From positions 1 to 5,870 of the forward strand of contig DNLO01000119.1 in NCBI GenBank assembly GCA_003488445.1: 5,870 nucleotides of DNA. Direction: 5' to 3'. How positions within the stretch are numbered: the first letter of the stretch is position 1; the number at the start of each line of letters is the position of its first letter. Below are positions 1 through 5,076 of this stretch, piece after piece. The translations under genes and the position numbers were made by a program. The notes under the pieces are model-generated. The model did no database searches. It had not been told where the DNA came from and saw only the letters and a program-made list of their open reading frames with translations. Source of the stretch: Lachnospiraceae bacterium. Lineage in GTDB: Bacteria > Bacillota > Clostridia > Lachnospirales > Lachnospiraceae.

Positions 1-195
1 ATCAATCCGAACATGGAGTTTGTCATATATACTCTGGACTTCAAGGTGGCAGCATCAATGCGGGATATACTGGCACGCTACGGGATAAATGATGTGAACA
101 TCATACAGATCGCGGTATCGAGGCTCACATCCAAGAATGTGTTCGAGAACCAGCCTGCTCCGTGGATCATCACGGCGGCTGCAGAGACAAAGTGA
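1..195 (+). CDS. cbiT: Probable cobalt-precorrin C5,15-methyltransferase (decarboxylating) subunit, CbiT-like, 3' end only
   Basis: The first 64 codons are open from the left edge to a TGA at 193-195, so only the C-terminus is present. The sequence shows a strand-helix-strand pattern: FVIYTLDFKVAASMRDILAR, then GINDVNIIQIAVSRL, then a short linker and a final hydrophobic strand PWIITAA. From memory of the family, CbiT and the C-terminal half of CobL end this way, with a 'TLE..' helix, a 'xxVxVSR' strand and a closing 'NPVYIIS' strand. CbiT is a cytosolic SAM-dependent enzyme that methylates and decarboxylates a precorrin intermediate in anaerobic cobalamin synthesis. Its catalytic and SAM-binding residues lie outside the window, so the call rests on the tail alone. 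It could be a free CbiT or the end of a CbiE-CbiT fusion. The gene is followed by a structured region and a terminator, so it is probably the last gene of its operon. Confidence 0.6.
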   Translation: MNPNMEFVIYTLDFKVAASMRDILARYGINDVNIIQIAVSRLTSKNVFENQPAPWIITAAAETK

Positions 196-404
196 CCCGG
201 GTGAGGCGGACTCCTGCCAGTTGACTCCTAGAGTGATCTAGGTGGGACACGGCCGCCTCTTTCCTGTCTTCCACTCTGCATCGCTGCTGCGGGCAAGCCC
301 ACATGGAGGCCTGACATTCGTCGAGGTTAGAGCTTTAGTCCCGTTTAAAGTATCTGTAGGTTCAAATACACAGAAGCTGTCGCACTCCCCAGGCAACTAT
401 ATTT
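196..404 (+). other. Gene-free, stem-rich stretch; 3' UTR or unidentified structured RNA
   Basis: No plausible coding region is seen on either strand. Several pairings are visible. GAGGCGG (203-209) pairs exactly with CCGCCTC (253-259) and encloses a perfect 6-bp hairpin with a GNRA-type loop, CCTAGA-GTGA-TCTAGG (227-242). A further hairpin around 288-303 closes on CAAG, and CTTTA (333-337) pairs with TAAAG (346-350). The stretch is GC-rich at the left, becomes AT-richer to the right and ends at an intrinsic terminator. It may be the 3' untranslated end of the upstream cobalamin operon or a separate small RNA of roughly 200 nt. I do not recognise it as a known riboswitch, 6S RNA, SRP RNA, RNase P RNA or tmRNA. 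The strand is inferred only from the terminator that follows. Confidence 0.3.
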
Positions 405-441
405 TATCATAGATACGCCGGCGATGCTGTGATATTTTTTT
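405..441 (+). terminator. Intrinsic terminator ending the upstream transcript
   Basis: TATCATAG (405-412) pairs with CTGTGATA (427-434), with one G-T wobble. The stem continues through AT/AT and CG/CG, with single-base bulges at 415 and 426, to a CCGG loop (418-421). Seven T residues follow the stem directly (435-441). No matching A-tract lies on the left side, so termination is predicted for the plus strand only. It separates the cobalamin gene and the structured stretch from the scf promoter. Confidence 0.65.
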
Positions 442-458
442 CTCTCGCGGCCCTGAAA

Positions 459-554
459 AGATGGGCAAAGCTCGTTCAAAAAACACCACAGCCCCGCCGG
501 CTCAGGCAAACAGATGGGCAAAGCTCGTTCAAAAAACACCACAGCCCCGTCGGC
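459..554. repeat. Two-copy 43-bp direct repeat upstream of the scfA promoter
   Basis: Copy one spans 459-501 and copy two 512-554. They match at 42 of 43 positions, the only difference being C497 versus T550. Each starts AGATGGGCAAAGCTCGTTC, contains a run of six A residues and ends with a GC-rich CCCCGYCGGC. The copies are 53 bp apart start to start, with a 10-bp spacer (TCAGGCAAAC). The second copy ends 16 bp before the -35 box of the scfA promoter. The arrangement could be a recent local duplication or paired regulatory sites; 53 bp is close to five helical turns, which would put both on the same DNA face. There is no open reading frame of note. Confidence 0.9.
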
Positions 555-570
555 GTAAAAAATATAAACT

Positions 571-598
571 TTGCAGATTTGGGTTATTATGCTATACT
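571..598 (+). promoter_or_regulatory. scfA promoter, sigma-A type with extended -10
   Basis: The -35 box is TTGCAG (571-576) and the -10 box is TATACT (593-598), with a 16-bp spacer. TG at 590-591 gives the extended -10 form TGC-TATACT. Transcription would start near 605, leaving a leader of about 35 nt that carries the GGGAGG ribosome-binding site (625-630) of scfA. The two 43-bp repeats lie just upstream. Confidence 0.75.
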
Positions 599-639
599 AT
601 GTTGGAATTTTGAGGAAAGTATATGGGAGGTCATATAAG

Positions 640-786
640 ATGAAGCATATAAAGACACTGAATACAAGGGATTACAAGAAGTCAACCGTGACAGGCGGAT
701 GCGGCGAGTGCCAGACGTCATGCCAGTCAGCCTGCAAGACGAGCTGCACCGTGGGCAATCAGTCCTGCGAGAGCAAGAATAAGTAA
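640..786 (+). CDS. scfA: SCIFF ranthipeptide precursor ScfA (six cysteines in forty-five residues)
   Basis: This gene encodes a 48-residue precursor peptide for a ribosomally made, post-translationally modified product. The N-terminal leader begins MKHIKTLNTRDYKK. The core has six cysteines at 21, 24, 28, 32, 36 and 43, and includes the family's near-invariant stretch SCQSACKTSCTVGNQSCE (27-44). In the characterised relative from Clostridium thermocellum (CteA, thermocellin), as I recall, the thioether joins Cys32 to Thr37; both residues are present here at the same positions. Start choice: ATG at 640 has GGGAGG at 625-630 with 9-nt spacing and gives the conserved N-terminus. An in-frame ATG at 571 would lie inside the promoter and is rejected. 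There is no signal peptide. A Gly-Gly pair (19-20) precedes the first cysteine and could mark the leader/core border, but no matching peptidase is nearby. Work in clostridia has linked ranthipeptides to cell-density signalling; the role here is unknown. Confidence 0.95.
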   Translation: MKHIKTLNTRDYKKSTVTGGCGECQTSCQSACKTSCTVGNQSCESKNK

Positions 787-804
787 TAAGACAGGTGAAG
801 GCCG

Positions 805-838
805 GCGGCAGCAGGGATCCTGCTGCCGCTATAATTTT
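805..838 (+). terminator. Leaky terminator or attenuator hairpin between scfA and scfB
   Basis: GCGGCAGCAG (805-814) pairs perfectly over 10 bp with CTGCTGCCGC (820-829), with a 5-nt loop. TATAATTTT follows (830-838). The stem is very stable but the T-tract is interrupted, so partial read-through is expected. It starts 18 nt after the scfA stop codon. It would leave most transcripts carrying only the precursor and protect their 3' ends, while a minority continues into scfB. This fits the usual need for more precursor than enzyme in RiPP clusters. Confidence 0.6.
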
Positions 839-869
839 GTCCGGAAATAGAAGAGTAAGAGCAGAGAAT

Positions 870-2261
870 ATGATACATGAATATAAAAACAACGGATACA
901 ATATAGTGCTGGATGTGAACTCCGGAGCGGTCCATGTGACGGATGAGATAGTATATGACCTCATACCGCTGATGGAGAGGAATATCAACGCTTCGGATGT
1001 GGAGCTCGCGGGGCTCCTCTCCGGGAGATACAGGGTGGAGGAGGTGCATGAGGCTGCACAGGAGATAAGGCAGCTGAAGGAAGAGGGCTCGCTGTACACT
1101 CCGGATACCTTCGAGCAGTATGTACAGAGCTTCACGAAGGGCAAGGTGGAGCATCCGGTGGTCAAGGCTCTGTGCCTGCATATAGCCCATGACTGCAATC
1201 TCCGCTGCAGGTACTGCTTCGCGGAGGAGGGCGAGTATCACGGCAGACGGGCGCTTATGAGCTATGAGGTCGGCTGCAGGGCCCTGGACTTTCTCATAGA
1301 GCACTCCGGTGGAAGGAAGAACCTGGAGGTGGACTTCTTCGGCGGAGAGCCTACCATGAACTTCGAGGTGGTGAAGCAGCTCGTGGAGTACGGGAGAAAG
1401 AGGGAGAAGGAGACGGACAAGCATTTCCGATTTACCCTCACCACCAACGGGGTACTCCTGAACGATGAGATACTTGACTTCGCCAATAAGGAGATGCACA
1501 ATCTGGTACTCTCCATAGACGGCAGGAGAGAGATAAATGACAGGATGCGACCTACTGCATCGGGTAGCGGCTCCTACGACATCATACTGCCGAAGTTCAA
1601 AAAGGCCGCCGAGTCAAGGAACCAGACAAACTACTATGTGAGAGGGACATATACCCATTACAACACGGACTTCGCGGCAGATGTGCTGCATCTGCATGAT
1701 GAGGGCTTCGAGCAGATATCTGTGGAGCCCGTGGTATGCGACCCCAAAGAGGACTATGCCCTGAAAGAGGAGGATCTGCCGGTACTGCTTGAGCAGTACG
1801 ACATCCTGGCGCGCGAGATCATAAAGCGCAGAAAAGAGGGGAGATTCATCAATTTCTTTCATTTCATGATAGACCTGGAGGGCGGCCCCTGTGTGGCTAA
1901 GAGACTCTCGGGCTGCGGAGCGGGCTGCGAGTATCTTGCGGTGACACCCTGGGGAGATCTCTATCCCTGCCACCAGTTCGTGGGGGAGGAGAAGTTCCTG
2001 CTGGGGAATGTATATGACGGCATAGTGGATAAGGACATCCCGAAGGAGTTCGGAGAGGCCAATGTCTACACGAAGCCCGAGTGTAAGAAGTGCTTTGCGA
2101 AGTTCTACTGCTCCGGAGGCTGCATGGCGAATTCTTACCATGCCTCCGGCAACATAAACGGAAACTATGCAATAGGATGCGAGCTGCAGCGCAAGCGGAT
2201 AGAGTGTGCGATCATGATAAAGGCGGCGCTGGCTGAGGAAGGAGAAGAGAGCGATGCTTAA
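870..2261 (+). CDS. scfB: SCIFF radical SAM/SPASM maturase ScfB (thioether-forming)
   Basis: The product is 463 residues and cytosolic. Residues 1 to about 80 resemble the RiPP recognition element of SCIFF maturases (starting MIHEYKNNGYNIVLDVNSGA) and should bind the ScfA leader. The radical SAM core follows: the 4Fe-4S cluster motif CxxxCxxC is Cys109, Cys113 and Cys116, and the SAM-contacting GGEP is at 158-161. The C-terminal SPASM domain has the full pattern for two auxiliary clusters: Cys341, Cys349 and Cys353, then GDLYPC ending at Cys367, then Cys405, Cys408, Cys414, Cys418 and Cys437. The known homologue CteB forms the cysteine-to-threonine thioether in its SCIFF peptide. Start choice: ATG at 870 gives the conserved N-terminus. 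The longer frame from GTG at 795 would translate the hairpin and shows no family similarity. Upstream of 870 there is only a weak purine run and no clear Shine-Dalgarno site, suggesting low translation. The end overlaps the next gene by 8 nt. Confidence 0.95.
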   Translation: MIHEYKNNGYNIVLDVNSGAVHVTDEIVYDLIPLMERNINASDVELAGLLSGRYRVEEVHEAAQEIRQLKEEGSLYTPDTFEQYVQSFTKGKVEHPVVKALCLHIAHDCNLRCRYCFAEEGEYHGRRALMSYEVGCRALDFLIEHSGGRKNLEVDFFGGEPTMNFEVVKQLVEYGRKREKETDKHFRFTLTTNGVLLNDEILDFANKEMHNLVLSIDGRREINDRMRPTASGSGSYDIILPKFKKAAESRNQTNYYVRGTYTHYNTDFAADVLHLHDEGFEQISVEPVVCDPKEDYALKEEDLPVLLEQYDILAREIIKRRKEGRFINFFHFMIDLEGGPCVAKRLSGCGAGCEYLAVTPWGDLYPCHQFVGEEKFLLGNVYDGIVDKDIPKEFGEANVYTKPECKKCFAKFYCSGGCMANSYHASGNINGNYAIGCELQRKRIECAIMIKAALAEEGEESDA

Positions 2262-2673
2262 GGACTGCTACGAAAAGTACTATTACGACCAGAACTACAA
2301 CTGCGCCGAGACCATGATAAGGGCAGCGAACGAATATTACGATCTGGGGCTGCATGACAGAGATATGATAATGCTTGGCGGATACGGAGCAGGTATGCAG
2401 ACAGGCAATACCTGCGGTGCCATCCTCGCTGCGGTATCTGTTCTGTCAATGAAATATGTCGAGCAGAAGGCTCACGAGAGCAGTGATATCAGGCCCGTGA
2501 CCACAGCCCTGATAAGGGAGTTCAATAAGAGATACGGCTCGATACTCTGCAAGGATATCAAGCCTCAGTCATTCGATCCGAAGTTCAGGTGCAAAAAGAC
2601 CATAGAGACCGCCTGCGACATACTGGAAGAGGTGCTCGAAGAGTACGAAAAGACCAAAGGGAAAACGGTATAA
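2254..2673 (+). CDS. C_GCAxxG_C_C family putative redox-active protein
   Basis: The product is 139 residues, soluble, with no signal peptide or membrane segment. It carries the family layout: an N-terminal NYNCAETMI motif (Cys17), a glycine-rich turn GGYGAGMQTGNTCGA (42-56) with Cys54, then Cys99 and Cys113, plus extra cysteines at 5 and 121. The canonical GCAxxG box is changed: it reads TCGAILA, with Ala59 at the final glycine position. The family is predicted to be redox-active and metal- or heme-associated in anaerobes, but most members have no proven reaction. The ATG overlaps the scfB stop in ATGCTTAA, and AAGGAG (2239-2244) lies 9 nt upstream inside scfB, so translation is probably coupled to the maturase. 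A role supporting ScfB or its peptide (electron supply, thiol handling or iron-sulfur repair) is an inference from position only. Confidence 0.8.
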   Translation: MLKDCYEKYYYDQNYNCAETMIRAANEYYDLGLHDRDMIMLGGYGAGMQTGNTCGAILAAVSVLSMKYVEQKAHESSDIRPVTTALIREFNKRYGSILCKDIKPQSFDPKFRCKKTIETACDILEEVLEEYEKTKGKTV

Positions 2674-2679
2674 ATACAC

Positions 2680-2707
2680 TTGCAGAATACCTGTAATGTA
2701 GTAAAAT
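2680..2707 (+). promoter_or_regulatory. secDF promoter, sigma-A type
   Basis: The -35 box TTGCAG (2680-2685) and -10 box TAAAAT (2702-2707) are 16 bp apart. Transcription would start near 2714, giving a leader of about 34 nt before secDF. No terminator hairpin lies between the preceding gene and this promoter, so read-through from the scf genes is also likely. The -35 hexamer, spacer length and leader length match the scfA promoter. Confidence 0.55.
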
Positions 2708-2747
2708 AGTGCTTTGGATTATTTTTTGATTACAAAGGGAGACTGAA

Positions 2748-4979
2748 ATGAAGAAGAGAACTGCGATAATAGTCCTTATCATCATGTTCGCCGCCATGGT
2801 CGGACTGGGATATCTGGACTACCCGGTAATAAGGGATACCGTGAACACACCCGGACAGGGAGAGTCCATTAAGCTGGGACTGGATCTGGCGGGAGGCGTA
2901 TCCATCACATATCAGGCCACGGGAGATGAGGATCCTTCGGCACAGGATATGGCGGATACCATCTACAAGCTGCAGCAGAGAGTGACCGGATACTCCACCG
3001 AGGCTCAGGTGTATCAGGAGGGATCGAAGCGTATCAATATAGAGATCCCCGGAGTGTCCGATGCCAACAAGATCCTTGAGGAGCTGGGCAAGCCCGGATC
3101 TCTCTACTTCATCAAGGAGACGGGATCTGACGGAACTCCCAACTATGAGTACAACGGACTTGGCTTCCAGCTCACAAAGACTCTGGACGAGCTGAAGGCC
3201 GACGGATCCATAGTATGCGACGGTACCAATGTGATATCCGCAGAGCCCGCTACAAGGACAGATACGACTACGAGAAAGTATGTCGTGAACCTTACCTTCG
3301 ACGAAGCGGGTACGGCTGCGTTCGGACAGGCTACCACGGATGCCTTCCACAACGGCGAGACAATAGGTATCTACTATGACGATGCCTTCGTCTCGGTGCC
3401 CAGGGTCAACGAGCCTATCACCGGTGGGCAGTGCGAGATCTCAGGTCAGGACTCTTATGAAGAGGCTGACAGGCTGGCTTCCACCATAAGGATCGGCGGA
3501 CTCACGGTAGAGCTGGAAGAGCTCTCATCCTCAGTGGTAGGTGCACAGCTCGGATCGCAGGCGATCAGGACATCCTTCCTCGCTGCAGGCATAGGCATCC
3601 TCATCATCTTCATCTTCATGGTGTCTGTATACTGGGTTCCGGGACTGGCTTCCGGATTCGCTCTCATCATATATACCGAGCTCGTTATAGGGCTCATCAA
3701 GGCTTTTGACATCACACTGACGCTGCCCGGTATAGCAGGTATCATCCTGTCGATAGGTATGGCAGTGGATGCGAACGTGATCATATTCGCACGTATCAGA
3801 GAGGAGATCGCGAAGGATGTATCCGTGGCTACAGCAATGAAGACCGGATACAGCAAGGCACTCTCGGCTATCATAGACGGTAATGTGACGACCCTCATCG
3901 CCGCAGCCATCCTGGGTATCAGGGGCACGGGTACGGTGCAGGGCTTCGCAGTGACGCTGGCTCTGGGTATCGTGGTATCCATGTTCACGGCTCTCGTCAT
4001 CACGAGGCTCATAATGAACGGTATCTACGGAGTCGGCGTGAGCAAGGAGAAGTACTACGGCAGGGCAAAGCAGAGGAAGACTCTGGATATCGTGAAGAGA
4101 AAGTGGCTCTTCGTGGCCATCTCATCAGTGCTCGTAATTTCGGCTCCCGTGCTGATGCTGATAAACAGCAGCTCCATCGGGCATCCGCTGAACTTCTCAC
4201 TGGAGTTTCTGGGAGGCACCTCTACCACTGTGGATATAGGTGAGGACATGACCCTGGATCGCCTGGAGAGCGAGGTGAAGCCTCTCGTGGCAGATATCAC
4301 CAAGGACAATGCGATCAATATCTCCAACGTGGAGGGAAGCAAGGTGAACATCCGTACCAGAGAGCTGACATTAAACGAGAGAGAGCAGCTGACTTCTGTA
4401 CTGGAGGAGAAATACAGTCTGGGTACAGAGGCCATAGAGATGGAGAACATCTCGGCTACCATATCCAACGAGATGCAGGCAGACGCCATCTGGGCTACCA
4501 TCATTGCTCTGATCTGTATGCTGATATACATCTGGATCAGGTTCAGGGATGTGAGGTTCGGTGCAGCATCGGTTATAGCACTTCTGCATGACGCACTCGT
4601 GATCGTGGCATGCTATGCGCTGACGAGGATCAGTGTGGGCGGCACCTTCATCGCAGCAATACTTACGATCATCGGTTACTCCATCAACGCCACCATAGTC
4701 ATTTTCGACCGTATAAGGGAGAACCTGCACGTGATGGGCAAGGCGAGCCTGGAGGATATAGTGAACACCTCTGTGACACAGACACTTTCCAGGTCGGTGT
4801 TCACGTCGCTGACCACCTTCATCACGGTGCTGATGCTCTATATACTGGGAGTATCCAGCATACGCGACTTCGCGCTGCCTCTTATGGTAGGTGTCATCTG
4901 CGGTACATATTCGTCGATCTTCCTCGCAGGAAACCTCTGGTATCTCTTCAGACAGATCAAGGGTAAGGCAAAGAAATAA
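2748..4979 (+). CDS. secDF: Protein translocase subunit SecDF, fused single chain
   Basis: The product is a 743-residue, 12-segment membrane protein that uses the ion gradient to help pull proteins through the SecYEG channel. The SecD half has a membrane segment at about 5-22, the LGLDLAGGVSITYQ motif (43-56), an extracellular region to about 270 and five segments to about 420. It includes GMAVDANVIIFARIREE (337-353), with the ion-path aspartate at Asp341 and Ala348 where glutamate is common. The SecF half starts with a segment at about 453-472, then EFLGGTSTTVD (486-496), an outer domain to about 575 and five more segments. Its key motif reads GYSINATIVIFDRIREN (643-659): Ala648 stands where many SecF proteins have a conserved aspartate. 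SecD and SecF are separate in many bacteria but fused in numerous Bacillota. Start: ATG at 2748 has AGGGAG (2736-2741) 6 nt upstream. A strong terminator follows. Confidence 0.95.
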   Translation: MKKRTAIIVLIIMFAAMVGLGYLDYPVIRDTVNTPGQGESIKLGLDLAGGVSITYQATGDEDPSAQDMADTIYKLQQRVTGYSTEAQVYQEGSKRINIEIPGVSDANKILEELGKPGSLYFIKETGSDGTPNYEYNGLGFQLTKTLDELKADGSIVCDGTNVISAEPATRTDTTTRKYVVNLTFDEAGTAAFGQATTDAFHNGETIGIYYDDAFVSVPRVNEPITGGQCEISGQDSYEEADRLASTIRIGGLTVELEELSSSVVGAQLGSQAIRTSFLAAGIGILIIFIFMVSVYWVPGLASGFALIIYTELVIGLIKAFDITLTLPGIAGIILSIGMAVDANVIIFARIREEIAKDVSVATAMKTGYSKALSAIIDGNVTTLIAAAILGIRGTGTVQGFAVTLALGIVVSMFTALVITRLIMNGIYGVGVSKEKYYGRAKQRKTLDIVKRKWLFVAISSVLVISAPVLMLINSSSIGHPLNFSLEFLGGTSTTVDIGEDMTLDRLESEVKPLVADITKDNAINISNVEGSKVNIRTRELTLNEREQLTSVLEEKYSLGTEAIEMENISATISNEMQADAIWATIIALICMLIYIWIRFRDVRFGAASVIALLHDALVIVACYALTRISVGGTFIAAILTIIGYSINATIVIFDRIRENLHVMGKASLEDIVNTSVTQTLSRSVFTSLTTFITVLMLYILGVSSIRDFALPLMVGVICGTYSSIFLAGNLWYLFRQIKGKAKK

Positions 4980-5010
4980 GCCTTCGTAAGATCTCAGGAT
5001 AAAGGATAAG

Positions 5011-5045
5011 AAAACTCCGCGACCCGTACGGGCCGCGGAGTTTTT
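5011..5045. terminator. Bidirectional intrinsic terminator between convergent genes
   Basis: CTCCGCG (5015-5021) pairs with CGCGGAG (5034-5040). An A-C mismatch follows, then CCC/GGG closes on a GTAC loop (5026-5029). The stem is flanked by AAAA (5011-5014) on the left and TTTTT (5041-5045) on the right, so it can end transcription from secDF on the plus strand and from the membrane protein gene on the minus strand. Confidence 0.9.
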
Positions 5046-5076
5046 GGTCTGATCAGTACTGCTTCAGGGTCGGGTC

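Noticed and set aside
325..373. tRNA-like fragments (GGTTAGAGC and GTAGGTTCAAAT)
   Set aside because: They resemble D-loop and T-loop sequences, but the T-arm and acceptor stems do not pair, so no cloverleaf can be drawn.
196..404. Cobalamin riboswitch near the cobalamin gene
   Set aside because: I looked on both strands for the B12-box (GCCAGGAGACCTGCC-like) and the core GCCACTGT element and found neither; the region also lies after the gene, before a terminator.
459..554. CRISPR array
   Set aside because: Only two repeat copies, a 10-bp spacer and no cas genes; the unit is too long and the spacing too short.
571..639. In-frame 23-residue N-terminal extension of ScfA from an upstream ATG at 571
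   Set aside because: That ATG (570-572 region) overlaps the -35 box, and the extension covers the promoter and ribosome-binding site. The family N-terminus MKHIKTLNT begins at the ATG at 640, which has a well-placed GGGAGG.
830..835. TATAAT as an independent -10 promoter element for scfB
   Set aside because: No -35 box or TG extension is found at suitable spacing; the upstream bases are the hairpin stem. It is better read as part of the U-tract of a leaky terminator, though not excluded.
795..869. Longer scfB starting at GTG 795
   Set aside because: The extra 25 residues would translate the hairpin at 805-829, have no Shine-Dalgarno site and show no similarity to SCIFF maturases, which begin MIHxYKxNGYNI as encoded from 870.
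759..1499. Long minus-strand open frame opposite scfB
   Set aside because: It lies antisense to a clearly conserved gene, has low-complexity composition and no recognisable domain or ribosome-binding site; it is a shadow of the real frame.
3455..4012. Minus-strand 185-codon open frame opposite secDF
   Set aside because: Antisense shadow of SecDF membrane segments, rich in Ala, Ser and Met, with no family resemblance.
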